A model generated the notes under the pieces. That model worked only from the letters and a program-made list of their open reading frames with translations, made no database searches and had not been told where the DNA came from. A DNA stretch of 64,000 nucleotides from Mycobacterium sp. D16Q14 (lineage in GTDB: Bacteria > Actinomycetota > Actinomycetes > Mycobacteriales > Mycobacteriaceae): NCBI GenBank assembly GCA_002013415.1, contig MAEX01000005.1:124001-188000 (forward strand), written 5' to 3'. A program made the translations under genes and the position numbers. Positions 33,608 to 42,634 of the stretch are shown here, in pieces; position 1 is the first letter of the stretch; every line of letters begins with the position of its first letter.

Positions 33608-34389
33608 TGCCCGGTGAACCGTGCCTCTCGTTTCTCGTGGAACGCGGCCAATCCCTCGCGCGCGTCGGCGGAGGTGATCACCTGCCGGGTAAGCCGAGCC
33701 TCGATGGCTCGGGCGTCTTCCTCGGCGATCCATCCGCTGCGCACCACTGCCTCCTTGGCGTTGCGTACGGCCAGCGGGCCGTTGCGGACCACGCGCTCGG
33801 CGAGGCTGCGCGCCTTGTCCAATGCGGTGCCCGCCGGTGCCACGTGTCCCACCAATCCGAAATGGTATGCCTCCTGGGCGGTGAGTGGCTCGCCCGTGAG
33901 GATCATCTCCATGGCCTTGGTGTAGGGAATCTGGCGCTTGAGGCGGACCATGGACCCGGCTCCGGGCACCAGCCCGCGCTGTACTTCCGGAAGACCAAAG
34001 GTTGCGTTCTCGTCGGCAACACGGATATCGGTCTGCTGCAACATCTCACAGCCGCCGCCGAGGCACGCGCCGTTGACCGCCGCGATCAGTGGTTTGGTCA
34101 GGGTATGGGTGAGCAGCAGCCCCTTGTTGATGGCGGCGGGGTCCAGTGGCGGCGCTGAGCCGTCGCGGACCATCCAGCCGTCACTGAGATCGCCCCCTAC
34201 GCAGTAGGCGGCGCCGGCGCCCGTCAGGATGGCGGCCCGGATCCCGTCGTCCGCGTCGATCTCGTCCCAGGCCTGGGCGAGCTGCCCGACCATATTGGTG
34301 GACAGTGCATTCCGCCGATGCGGACGGTTCATGGTCAGGATGACGATCGGGCCGTCACGCTCGACGAGAAGTTCTCGCTCGATGGTCAT
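33604..34389 (-). CDS. Enoyl-CoA hydratase/isomerase family protein
   Basis: A 261-residue crotonase. Signatures: NRPHRRNAL, YCVGGDLSDG, AAVNGACLGGGCEMLQQTDIRVA, and FGLPEVQRGLVPGAGSMVRL, in which the catalytic Glu-containing loops are recognised. It overlaps the thiolase-like gene by 4 nt and the TetR gene by 4 nt, so translation of all is coupled. It probably hydrates the enoyl-CoA that the thiolase/DUF35 enzymes then cleave. Confidence 0.88.
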   Translation of the reverse strand: MTIERELLVERDGPIVILTMNRPHRRNALSTNMVGQLAQAWDEIDADDGIRAAILTGAGAAYCVGGDLSDGWMVRDGSAPPLDPAAINKGLLLTHTLTKPLIAAVNGACLGGGCEMLQQTDIRVADENATFGLPEVQRGLVPGAGSMVRLKRQIPYTKAMEMILTGEPLTAQEAYHFGLVGHVAPAGTALDKARSLAERVVRNGPLAVRNAKEAVVRSGWIAEEDARAIEARLTRQVITSADAREGLAAFHEKREARFTGQ

Positions 34390-35540
34390 GGTCTCTCGCT
34401 TCCCACTACCCAGAGTGCGTGGAACTGTGATGCGCCGCCCATGGCGTGTCCTATCGCGCGTCTGGCGCCGTCGACCTGATGTTCCCCCGCCAGTCCACGC
34501 ACCTGCAATGCCGCCTCGGCGAACCGAAGTAGGCCCGTCGCACCGGTGGGGTTGCCCGAGAGCACACCGCCGGAGGGGTTGATCGGATGTGTGCCCTCGA
34601 ATGCGGTGTGGCCTTCATCGACGGCGCGCCAGCCCGCCCCCTCCGGGGCCAGCCCAATGTTTTCCATCCACATCGGCTCATACCAGCTGTAGGGGATGTA
34701 GAGCTCGGAGACGTCGACCTCGGCGGCGGGATCGGTGATCCCCGCCTCGCGATACGCCTCGGCAGCGCACTCCTGTCCTGCGCGCGGATTCACCTCATCG
34801 CGGCCTGCGAAATGACCTGTCTCGGTGCGCCATCCGGTGCCGTGAATCCAGGCCGGTGGTCGAGGGGCATGCGTGGCGAACAGCTCGGACGAAACGACGA
34901 CGGCACACGAGCCATCCGATGACGGGCAGGATTCCAGGAACCGGATCGGATCCCACAGCATCGGTGAGTCGCGCACCTCCTCGACGGTGATATTGGGTTT
35001 GTGTATGTGCGCGTACGGGTTCCGGGTGGCGTTGAGGCGATGATTCACGGCGACCTGCCAGCCGATGTGCTCCGGTGCCTGTGAGCGGCGAATGTACTCA
35101 CGGATTACCGGTGCGAAATGCCCGCCCGCACCGGCGCCCAGCTGTGCGCTGAACGGTAGCGGCCGTGACAGCGCCCAGGTGAAATTACCCTCGGACTCTT
35201 TGGAATACGCGACTACCAGCACCCTTCCGGCGAGCCCCGCCTGCACCAGGTGCGCGGCATAGATGGCCGCGTGCCCGCCTACACTGCCACCGGTGAACAC
35301 CCGGGTGACCGGCAGGCCCCGCGCGCCCATCGCGTCGGCGAGGTACAGCTCGGGATTCATCACCCCGTCGAAGAGATCGGGAGTCTTGGCAAGCACGATC
35401 GCGTCGATATCCCCGAATGTCAACTCCGCATCGGCTAGCGCGCCGTCCACCGCTTCGCGGACCAGCGCCGCGATGCTGACCTCACGTTTCTTGGCCTGCT
35501 TGCTTTGTCCGACACCGACTACCGCAACACGGGCACTCAT
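34386..35540 (-). CDS. Thiolase-like lipid-transfer/aldolase family protein
   Basis: A 384-residue thiolase-superfamily protein of the SCP-x/Ltp type. ARVAVVGVGQSKQAKKREVS, GGSVGGHAAIYAAHLV (in place of the usual Cys region) and NPSGGVLSGNPTGATGL are visible. The classical catalytic Cys of degradative thiolases is not evident, as in the Ltp2-type aldolases that split CoA thioester side chains. Partner DUF35 proteins are encoded two genes upstream. The ATG at 35540 overlaps the stop of the next thiolase (ATGA). Function as an aldolase is inferred from family knowledge. Confidence 0.83.
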   Translation of the reverse strand: MSARVAVVGVGQSKQAKKREVSIAALVREAVDGALADAELTFGDIDAIVLAKTPDLFDGVMNPELYLADAMGARGLPVTRVFTGGSVGGHAAIYAAHLVQAGLAGRVLVVAYSKESEGNFTWALSRPLPFSAQLGAGAGGHFAPVIREYIRRSQAPEHIGWQVAVNHRLNATRNPYAHIHKPNITVEEVRDSPMLWDPIRFLESCPSSDGSCAVVVSSELFATHAPRPPAWIHGTGWRTETGHFAGRDEVNPRAGQECAAEAYREAGITDPAAEVDVSELYIPYSWYEPMWMENIGLAPEGAGWRAVDEGHTAFEGTHPINPSGGVLSGNPTGATGLLRFAEAALQVRGLAGEHQVDGARRAIGHAMGGASQFHALWVVGSERP

Positions 35541-36610
35541 CCGCTCGCCTCCATCAGACACACCAGATTCTGCTGCAGTGCGGGCCCGTTGGTGGCATGG
35601 GCCAGTGCTCGGGTGGCCCGCCCCTGCATGATGGTGCGGGCCGATTCCCCGATGCGGATCAAACCGGTGGCGGAAGCGGGCGCACCCGCCAGCGGTCCTC
35701 CGGATGGATTGACGAGCGTGTTGTTATCGATGCCAAAGGTCTTGGTGAGCAATGGTTCCGCGTAGCTGTATTCGGTGTGCAGCTCGGCGACCTCCACACT
35801 TGAGGCCCTAAAACCGGCCATGGCGGCTGCCTTCTCGGCGGCGATCCGGGCCGAATCGAGCACCGCGAGGTCCCGCGAGCCGGGATGGTGCGTGTCCATC
35901 CGATGATCGATCGCACGTATCCACGCCGGTCGCCGAGCCAGGCGCCGTGCCACGTCGCCGGTGGCCAGGATGAGCACCGCAGCGCCATCGCCGATCGGTG
36001 CCGCATCGTGGGGGCGCAGCGGCGCGGCGATGTACGGCGCATCCAGCAGAGTTTCGACCCCTGGGGCACCTGCCTTGAGCGCAAAGGGATTTGAGAGTGC
36101 ATCGGTCAGTGATTGGTTCACCACGTCGGCCATCTCGCGCTCTGTGGTGATACCGGCCTCAATGACGGCGGCCGCCTGTAGCCCGGCGATAGCATGCCGG
36201 TGCGGATGCAGGGGAGTCAGGTAATAGGGGTCCAGCGATGAGGGAAACACCTGGTCGAGGTCGGCGGGCAGCGCTCCCCGGCCGACGCCGTAGACCAATG
36301 CGATATCGCCATGCCCTAATTGGAGCCATGCCCACGCCTCGTAACAGGCCCACGCGGCGTCCATTTCGACGTGGGATTCCGATATCGGTGGCCAGGCGCC
36401 GACGGCGTCGAGTGATTCGATGTACGCGAAGGTGCGGCCCTCGAAGAAGTCATGGCTACCTGATGCGTAGAAGTCGATGTCCTCGCGACGCAGCTCCACC
36501 TGTTCAAGGGCGTGGCGGACCACGGGGAGCAGAATCTCGGCCATGTCGTCCTGTAGATTAGCTGCGGTACAAGTGGATTGAGTAAAGGAGACTACGGCGA
36601 CGTCACGCAT
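35537..36610 (-). CDS. Second thiolase-like lipid-transfer/aldolase family protein
   Basis: A 357-residue thiolase-fold protein. Start MRDVAVVSFTQ; NPSGGPLAGAPASATGLIRIGE is the conserved thiolase II block near the C-terminus; SSVEVAELHTEYSYAEPLL is also typical. No active-site Cys in the usual N-terminal position. Similar to its neighbour at 34386-35540 but clearly diverged, so the two may form a heteromer. It overlaps the first DUF35 gene by 8 nt. Confidence 0.82.
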   Translation of the reverse strand: MRDVAVVSFTQSTCTAANLQDDMAEILLPVVRHALEQVELRREDIDFYASGSHDFFEGRTFAYIESLDAVGAWPPISESHVEMDAAWACYEAWAWLQLGHGDIALVYGVGRGALPADLDQVFPSSLDPYYLTPLHPHRHAIAGLQAAAVIEAGITTEREMADVVNQSLTDALSNPFALKAGAPGVETLLDAPYIAAPLRPHDAAPIGDGAAVLILATGDVARRLARRPAWIRAIDHRMDTHHPGSRDLAVLDSARIAAEKAAAMAGFRASSVEVAELHTEYSYAEPLLTKTFGIDNNTLVNPSGGPLAGAPASATGLIRIGESARTIMQGRATRALAHATNGPALQQNLVCLMEASG

Positions 36611-37079
36611 GGGCGGCCTCGTTCGATACCGGCTGGAAGTACTGGATGCTCTGCATGGTGGCACCAAGATCCTCGTCGGACACCCAGACCGGTTCGACCG
36701 TCATACCGATGTGCACCCCGTCCGGCTCGGTGTTCCCGATCATATGCATAAGCCTGGTGTCGGCACCGTGCAACTGGATGTGTGCCACCGCGTACGGCGG
36801 GGTGAACACCTGTCCCGGAAAGGGGAAGCTGACGATGCAGAAGGTCTGGACCGTACCGGTTCCCGCAAGTGGGTACGGTTCGCCCAATTCGCGCAGACAT
36901 CGCGAACAGAATTGCGGTGCAGGGCAGTACGCGCGTTCGCAGTCCGGGCATTGGCGCGCCAGCAGCCGTCGCTGCGCCAATCCACGTAGGAAGACCGAAC
37001 GGCCGATTCCGGCGACGTACGTGTAGTCCATGTGAAACGGACTGGTGATCGAGGTAACGGGTACGGGCAATGTTCTCAC
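36603..37079 (-). CDS. DUF35 protein with zinc ribbon and OB fold
   Basis: A 158-residue protein. A rubredoxin-like zinc ribbon with CPDCERAYCPAPQFCSRC (Cys-x2-Cys and Cys-x2-Cys pairs near residues 40-57) precedes the OB-fold domain with LAGTGTVQTF and GVHIGMTVEPVWV. DUF35 proteins bind thiolase-like partners; in steroid degradation, ChsH2-type DUF35 works with an Ltp aldolase. The GTG at 37079 overlaps the preceding stop (GTGA). The cluster suggests a similar two-component CoA-thioester enzyme here. Confidence 0.8.
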   Translation of the reverse strand: MRTLPVPVTSITSPFHMDYTYVAGIGRSVFLRGLAQRRLLARQCPDCERAYCPAPQFCSRCLRELGEPYPLAGTGTVQTFCIVSFPFPGQVFTPPYAVAHIQLHGADTRLMHMIGNTEPDGVHIGMTVEPVWVSDEDLGATMQSIQYFQPVSNEAAHA

Positions 37080-37531
37080 TGCTGACCTATCGGTTCGAAG
37101 CAGGCGATATCGGTGATGGCGCCGACGCGGTCGGCGCGCCATCGCGGGGAGACCGGAAGTCCCGTCCTCATCACCGCGGGGTCTCCGCCGACGTCGACCG
37201 CGTGAAACATCGAGTTGACGGTTCCGTCTATGCGGATGAGTGCCCATGCGAAACCTGTTTTGATCTCGTCAACTGGTCGTGCAGGTACCCAGGTCCATTG
37301 CAGAACAACGCCCTTCGGCTCAAGCTCGACCAACTCGCCGGTGGCGCTGGCGTCCGTTGGGTCGAATTCGAGCACCGGGCATAACACTTGGCCATGGGCT
37401 GTCCGCACTCCGAACAGCCGCGCGTCGCGCAGACCGCCGAGGAAGGTGCCGATCTTGGGGCCGACGGTGCGTTCGAATCCGAACTCGATCGTGTACGGAG
37501 CGCGCAGGGATTCGGCGGATTGGTCGGTCAC
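37076..37531 (-). CDS. Second DUF35/OB-fold protein
   Basis: A 151-residue protein of the DUF35 group, but with no Cys pairs visible at the N-terminus, so the zinc ribbon is absent or degenerated. The OB-fold region contains ELEPKGVVLQWTWVP and ALIRIDGTVNSMFHAVDVGG. It begins GTG at 37531 with GGGAGG just upstream. First gene of the minus-strand operon; a promoter must lie between 37532 and 37644. Confidence 0.7.
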   Translation of the reverse strand: MTDQSAESLRAPYTIEFGFERTVGPKIGTFLGGLRDARLFGVRTAHGQVLCPVLEFDPTDASATGELVELEPKGVVLQWTWVPARPVDEIKTGFAWALIRIDGTVNSMFHAVDVGGDPAVMRTGLPVSPRWRADRVGAITDIACFEPIGQQ

Positions 37532-37644
37532 AGCCCTCCCGACAAGGTGTCTATCAGTTGATTCAATCGAGCGATAGGACCGTAACACGGCAGTGTTGGG
37601 GGCCACAGATCTTCGTCGACATGGATGCGACGAGGGGACAGCGG

Positions 37645-38607
37645 TTATCGCGGAGGAAGTGGCTTCAATGCCTTTTCGAGCTGGGGTGTCAGTTGTTCGA
37701 GGGCGTAGATCCGGGCCAAAGGGCCGCCGAGGCGGAGCGCGTTCACCAGTGGGCTGTCCGCCGGGATGTAGACCGCGCGCCCTTCGGTGACTGCGCGCAG
37801 GCCGGCAAGGCCACCCATGGACTTCGCCTGCAGCTCGGTGGCTCCCACCACGACCAGGAGGTCCTCGTCGGCCTTGGTCTTCAACTCGCTATCGGGCACC
37901 GGGCCGGCGTATCGCTGGCTCAGGAAGCCCAGACCGTCGAAAACCGCTCGGCGCGGATCGCGGAATCCCACCAGGAAGGTCCCTTGTCGATCGGTGACCC
38001 AATCGACGACGGCGGTGCGGTTGACCCAATGCTGATGTCCGGTGCGTATCTGGTTGTAGCGGGTGCCGACCTCTTCGGATCGCATGCGCGCCTGATCGGA
38101 CTTGCCGATGGCGCGACCGATGGTGAAGAGCTGTGTATACCAAGGCGTTTCAGCACGGTCGAGGCGGTCCTCTGAGACCACGGTTGGTGCGATCCGGGTC
38201 AGCCTGTCATAGGTGGGTCTGTCGATATCGGCGCCGGTGGCCAGGATGACGTCGGGCCTGGCCGCGGTGATGGCTTCGAAATTCAGCTCCGCACCAGAGA
38301 CGACGGGGGGATGCGAGACCTCCGGAACGACCCAGGGGTACATGGGGTACTCCGGCAGTGTGGACCGGACGCCGACGGGTTTGGTGCCCAACGACTGCAC
38401 GAGGTCCTGATCGTTCCATCCGAGTGTGACAACGCGGTTGGGCCGTGTTGGGAGGAACGCGCCGCCGTATTTGTGCGGGATGCTGAGTGGGAAGCCGTCG
38501 GGAGACAGTGTCGGGGTGGCGGCGGGCGGCGGAGTGTGATTGCGAGAACATCCGGTGAACGCCAGCAGCATCAGGAGCGCGGCAATCACGCGTCCGGCCG
38601 TTGCCAT
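37645..38607 (-). CDS. Siderophore-type ABC substrate-binding lipoprotein
   Basis: A 320-residue lipoprotein of the FecB/PeripBP_2 class. MATAGRVIAALLMLLAFTGC is the lipoprotein signal with the lipobox LAFTGC; the ATG at 38607 is chosen because it starts this signal. The binding domain has VVTLGWNDQDLVQSLG, FEAITAARPDVILATG and LRAVTEGRAVYIPADSPLVNAL, the usual two-lobe pattern. It probably binds an iron-chelator complex for a transporter not encoded nearby; iron-dependent control is plausible but no box was identified. Confidence 0.85.
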   Translation of the reverse strand: MATAGRVIAALLMLLAFTGCSRNHTPPPAATPTLSPDGFPLSIPHKYGGAFLPTRPNRVVTLGWNDQDLVQSLGTKPVGVRSTLPEYPMYPWVVPEVSHPPVVSGAELNFEAITAARPDVILATGADIDRPTYDRLTRIAPTVVSEDRLDRAETPWYTQLFTIGRAIGKSDQARMRSEEVGTRYNQIRTGHQHWVNRTAVVDWVTDRQGTFLVGFRDPRRAVFDGLGFLSQRYAGPVPDSELKTKADEDLLVVVGATELQAKSMGGLAGLRAVTEGRAVYIPADSPLVNALRLGGPLARIYALEQLTPQLEKALKPLPPR

Positions 38608-38846
38608 GCCGAGGAAGCTACCACCGGCCTGCGGCGATAAACGAATGTGCCCCAAATCGGCTCGGGGTGAATCGAACGAGCGGCCTCCGGGTTGCAGGCC
38701 CACCACCTGCGGGAACGCCACCAGGCGGGATGTCGTTTGCTGGACGTTGCCATTGACGCGTGGTCGGGACCTTCATACGTTTGCGCCGTTCCCAGCTCGT
38801 GCTACGGGTCAGAGCAACAGTGCAATAAGCCTGCAATAGGACACCG

Positions 38847-39833
38847 ATGATTAAGCATCTCACCCGCCGCGCGACGATCGCCCTCGTTGTCGCAGCCGCG
38901 GCGATGTCGCCTGCCGCCTATCCGGCGGTGGCCGATACAGCGACGCCGCTCAACGGCCTGTTCGCGTTGGCGCCCGGAAGCTGCGCGGAGGGTCGGGCCA
39001 CGGGCTCCTATTTCCGCATGATCTTGCCCGCCGGTGACGCGTCCGGGCCCTACCTGGCCAACGGTGATTCGACGTGCTCGGATAACACGGTCACCCTGCT
39101 GGCGCCGGGTACCGACGGTGGCCTGAAGTCGGGCGAGTATCAGCCGCAGCCCGGCAACGCATTCGACGGAAACGGAAATGCGTTGTCCGGCAGTATTACC
39201 CAGCCGGTCAAGTTCTACGGCGTGGGGTTTGCCACCGCGTCCAACCAGACCGACCCGCAGACCGGTCAGGGCACCGCCACGCCGCAGATCACAGTGAGTG
39301 GCAACAAGCTCGGCGGCGATCTCAGCGCTTTCGGCGTGACCTGGAACAACCAGGTGTTCAACCAGGGATCGCCGAAACCCGGTGGCGCATTTCCCGGCAA
39401 GACCACGCCGGTGACCGGCACCTATGACAGCAATACCGGAGCCTTCATCGTTGAGTGGACCAGCCAGATCGTAGGCGGTCCGTTCAACGACTTCACTGGG
39501 CTGTGGCACCTGGTCGGCAAGGTTGGGGGCGGCGCCGGTGGCGCCGCAGTGGCCGAACCGCCACCCCCTCCGCCGCCGGGTGCCCCACCTGCGGCGGATG
39601 CACCGCCCGCCGTGGCCGCGCCGGCGGCCCCTGGGCAGGTTGTTGTGCAAGCTGGTCAACAGCTAGCGGTACCGCCATCGCTGTCGGCCGGCCAACAGCT
39701 CATCGCGCTGCCCGTTGATGACAACCCGCGCACGATAACTCCGCCGTGGGTCATCGCCCTGCTGGTGTTCGTGGCCATCGGTGGCGGAGTCCTGTTTGTG
39801 GTGGGGGAGCGGATCTTTAGCCGTGGGCGCTGA
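38847..39833 (+). CDS. Secreted beta-rich protein with proline-rich linker and C-terminal membrane anchor
   Basis: A 328-residue protein. Signal peptide residues about 1-30 (AVADTATP). The extracytoplasmic domain (about 32-230) ends in TGTYDSNTGAF, EWTSQIVGGPFNDFTGLWHL, followed by a proline-rich linker (PPPPPPPGAPP) and a C-terminal hydrophobic helix PPWVIALLVFVAIGGGVLFVV with basic stop. It shares most of its ectodomain motifs with the lipoprotein at 40830-41609: LLAPGTDGG, QPVKF/QPTKF, GDLSAF/ADVSAW, FNQGSPKP and GGPF. No enzyme motif. First of four coupled genes (11-nt overlap with the next). Confidence 0.78.
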   Translation: MIKHLTRRATIALVVAAAAMSPAAYPAVADTATPLNGLFALAPGSCAEGRATGSYFRMILPAGDASGPYLANGDSTCSDNTVTLLAPGTDGGLKSGEYQPQPGNAFDGNGNALSGSITQPVKFYGVGFATASNQTDPQTGQGTATPQITVSGNKLGGDLSAFGVTWNNQVFNQGSPKPGGAFPGKTTPVTGTYDSNTGAFIVEWTSQIVGGPFNDFTGLWHLVGKVGGGAGGAAVAEPPPPPPPGAPPAADAPPAVAAPAAPGQVVVQAGQQLAVPPSLSAGQQLIALPVDDNPRTITPPWVIALLVFVAIGGGVLFVVGERIFSRGR

Positions 39834-40848
39834 GCGGTTGACTCAGACATCTCAGTCGGCCCTGCCTTCCTATGCCGATATCATCGGTGAGGAAGCCGTC
39901 GTCGCTGAGGCCGGACCGGCCCCCGGACCCCGCTGGCCGTTTGTTGCGCTCATCGTCCTTGGTGTGCTGCTGTTCGTATCGCCGGTGGTCACCGGGATGT
40001 TCACACGTGCCGCGGGCGGTCAGCAGATGCTCACAGAGTTCCGCCCCTTTGTGTCGTCGGAGGTGCTCGCCAAGTTTCGCGGTTACCTCGACACCGTCGA
40101 CGCCGCTCGTACCGAGGTGCAGGCGACTCAGTCGGTCGCGGGTGGGCGCTACGAGCGAATGGATGTCTTTGTCGCGCAGTACCCGTCGATTCGACAGGAT
40201 ATGAACGGTCTGCTTGATGCGGTCGATGGTCAGGTGAACAACTACGGGCAGTTACGCGCCGTGGGTCCGTTCGACGTGTTGCCGTTTCTGCTGGCGGTGC
40301 CGGGGCTGGTTCTGCTCGGTGCGGGTGTGTGGGGCCTTCGGCGAACCCGCGACGGCGAAAATGTGTTCGGGGCAAGGATTCTCGCGGTCATCGCGGCGGC
40401 GGTGCTGGTCGCTGTGCCATGCGCGGACGGACTTTTTTCACGCGCCCCGGCGGGTGCCCAGCTCATTGACGCGTTCACTCCGATCATGACCCACGAGCGG
40501 GTGGCGGCGGTGCAACGGCATTTTGTGGTGCTGGTCGCGGCGGAAGGAGAATTGGACACCCAGTTCCTGGGAGATCTGCGGCAGCATGATCCGGCCCGCG
40601 CAGTTCCGGGTATTGACGCCTTCGTTTCCCAATGGCAGCCCATGACAGCGGATTTCGCCTCGCTGATCGGAGTGATGGCCGACAACGTGGACAACTTCGG
40701 CAGGGTGGTGGCGCTCGATCGGATCACCGCCCCGATCGGATTCCGATCATTCGACTATTTCGGGTGGTTCTTCCTCGTGCCCGGTGTACTGGCGGCCGCT
40801 GCCGCTATTGACGTGAAAGGAGCCGCACGGTGGCCCAGAAAACGATGA
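39823..40848 (+). CDS. Membrane protein with two repeated modules
   Basis: A 341-residue integral membrane protein. The four hydrophobic helices are at residues about 38-58, 147-168, 182-202 and 307-327. An internal repeat is visible: SPVVTGMFTRAAGGQQMLTEF matches CADGLFSRAPAGAQLIDAF (split here at 20 residues: SPVVTGMFTRAAGGQQMLTE and CADGLFSRAPAGAQLIDAF), each followed by a helical extracellular segment with an asparagine-rich end (NNYGQLRAV and DNFGRVVAL). The GTG at 39823 overlaps the stop of the previous gene by 11 nt. I do not recognise the family. Topology suggests two large ectodomains. Confidence 0.7.
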   Translation: MGAERLTQTSQSALPSYADIIGEEAVVAEAGPAPGPRWPFVALIVLGVLLFVSPVVTGMFTRAAGGQQMLTEFRPFVSSEVLAKFRGYLDTVDAARTEVQATQSVAGGRYERMDVFVAQYPSIRQDMNGLLDAVDGQVNNYGQLRAVGPFDVLPFLLAVPGLVLLGAGVWGLRRTRDGENVFGARILAVIAAAVLVAVPCADGLFSRAPAGAQLIDAFTPIMTHERVAAVQRHFVVLVAAEGELDTQFLGDLRQHDPARAVPGIDAFVSQWQPMTADFASLIGVMADNVDNFGRVVALDRITAPIGFRSFDYFGWFFLVPGVLAAAAAIDVKGAARWPRKR

Positions 40849-41609
40849 TGCGCAGCACTCTTTGTGCGGCGCTGGCGGCAGCGGTGCTGGTGACGGCTCC
40901 GGCCTGTGGGTCGGAGAAGCCGGCCGGGTCCCCGCTCACCGGGCTGCTGGCCCTGCAGCCCGGCACGATCGACGGGAATACGCTCAGCGGCACCTGGTTC
41001 AAGATGGTGCAACCGGGCGGCAACCCCCAAGAGGGCCCCTTCATGCCGAATGCCAATTCTCCTGTACCGCAGGGGGCTGCAACCCTGCTCGCGCCGGGCA
41101 CCGACGGCGGGCTGGTCCTGGGCGACTATCAGGGTGAGCCGAATCCCGCGTTTGATGAGGCCACCGGCTACTCCCTGGCGTCCCGGGTAACCCAGCCGAC
41201 GAAGTTCTTCAACATTGAATTCGGCATTTCCACCAATAAGATCGACCCGCAGACGCAACGCGAACTCTTGGCGCCTTCGGCCACGGTGTCGGGCGACAAG
41301 ATCTCGGCTGATGTGTCCGCGTGGGCCGCTTCGTGGAACCGCCAGGAGTTCAATCAGGGTGCGCCCAAGCCGAAACCCAAAGAGCAGGCGCAAATTCCGG
41401 GTGAAGCACGTGCCAAGCAGGTGTGGGAGTTCGTCGCGGGGCGCTGGGTCGGCCGCGATTCCGTGGACGGCGAAAGTCTCAAGGCCACCGGTACATACGA
41501 CAAGGACACCAAGCGGTTCACGCTCGATTGGACCAGTCTCATCGTGGGTGGTCCGTTCAACAGCTTCACGGGGGTCTGGCACCTCGAAGGCGTGGTGAAA
41601 GACCGATGA
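40830..41609 (+). CDS. Lipoprotein paralogous to the first gene of the operon
   Basis: A 259-residue lipoprotein. The signal has a lipobox TAPAC (about residue 26). The mature domain shares with 38847-39833 the segments PLTGLLALQPG, LLAPGTDGG, QPTKFF, ISADVSAWAASW, FNQGAPKP and LIVGGPFNSFTGVWHL, but lacks the proline linker and anchor. The start GTG at 40830 has GAAAGGAG upstream and overlaps the preceding gene by 19 nt. Function unknown. Confidence 0.75.
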   Translation: MAQKTMMRSTLCAALAAAVLVTAPACGSEKPAGSPLTGLLALQPGTIDGNTLSGTWFKMVQPGGNPQEGPFMPNANSPVPQGAATLLAPGTDGGLVLGDYQGEPNPAFDEATGYSLASRVTQPTKFFNIEFGISTNKIDPQTQRELLAPSATVSGDKISADVSAWAASWNRQEFNQGAPKPKPKEQAQIPGEARAKQVWEFVAGRWVGRDSVDGESLKATGTYDKDTKRFTLDWTSLIVGGPFNSFTGVWHLEGVVKDR

Positions 41610-42628
41610 GTCCGACCCCCGAAGACGAGACGGCTCCGCTCGCTTCCGTGCAGCGGAGGCCCACGAAGGAACGCGTATTCGGCATTGCGGTAAGGACATT
41701 CGCCGCCATTACCGTGATCGGCAGCGTGGCCGCCATTACCCAGCTGTCGTATTCGCCTGCGCGCGCGCCCATCGTCGGGTATCAGATCGTGAACCGTGAC
41801 GGATCGATTCCCGAAGGCGCTATCCCGATCCCGGTGCCGCCGCCGGGGCCGCAATTGATCGCGCCGCTACCGCGTCCCCAGGTGCCCTCGCATCCACCGG
41901 GGCAGGCCGCGGGACCATTTGGCGCCCTGCCGTCGGTGACCGACCGTGGGCTTCCGATCTCCGTCGCTCAGCCGTGCCCCTTCGGCTGGCCGGCACCTGG
42001 CCTGGACGAGCAGGGTGGATTGGCCTCGCTGATCGACGTGGCGCCGGCAGCGGGCGTGTTCTCCTCGGAGGCGTTCGCGCCGGCGACGGCCTATGAACCG
42101 ATCCTGAAGATGATGGGACCCGTACTGGCGCGTATCTCTCCGCTGCTCTCCCGGCACCCGTGGGCGATCGACCAGTTCGTCACCCGATTCCAGACCGTCA
42201 TGGTGCGTGTCCTCGAAGCGATCCTGCCGTACTACGGCCCGTACCGGAACGACGTGCTCAAGGCCGAGGGTGACCTCGCAAAGGCGTTGACGCCCTTTCT
42301 GGAAAGCCTGTATAACACGCCGACGGCGCAATGCCTCGTCGCCTGGGAGGCGCAGCGCATTCGGGATGCGCGTGGGGGCCGACCACCGGCGCTGCGGCTG
42401 CACGATCTGGGCAAGGTGATCGACCTGTACCGCGCGACGCATTGGCGTGAGGGTGACGACGATCCACCACCGGCCCCGCTGCCCGCCTACGAGTTCACGC
42501 CGCCGCCCGCGCCGCCACCGGCGTCGGATGCTCCGGCGGCACCGAGCACGTCGCGACCGGTGATCCCCAACTTCCCGACCCCGGCGCCCGTGCAAACCTC
42601 GTCACCGGCTATCTCCTCGTCGCTCTAG
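41606..42628 (+). CDS. Membrane-anchored exported protein with proline-rich tail
   Basis: A 340-residue protein with a cytoplasmic N-terminus (about 25 residues), one transmembrane segment (FGIAVRTFAAITVIGSVAAI), a proline-rich stretch, a folded domain of about 150 residues including CPFGWPAPGL and two Cys that could pair (about residues 124 and 235), and a Pro-rich C-terminus (YEFTPPPAPPPAS). The ATG at 41606 overlaps the lipoprotein stop (ATGA). Last gene of the coupled four-gene operon. Unknown function; probable cell-wall interaction. Confidence 0.7.
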   Translation: MSPTPEDETAPLASVQRRPTKERVFGIAVRTFAAITVIGSVAAITQLSYSPARAPIVGYQIVNRDGSIPEGAIPIPVPPPGPQLIAPLPRPQVPSHPPGQAAGPFGALPSVTDRGLPISVAQPCPFGWPAPGLDEQGGLASLIDVAPAAGVFSSEAFAPATAYEPILKMMGPVLARISPLLSRHPWAIDQFVTRFQTVMVRVLEAILPYYGPYRNDVLKAEGDLAKALTPFLESLYNTPTAQCLVAWEAQRIRDARGGRPPALRLHDLGKVIDLYRATHWREGDDDPPPAPLPAYEFTPPPAPPPASDAPAAPSTSRPVIPNFPTPAPVQTSSPAISSSL

Positions 42629-42634
42629 CCACAC

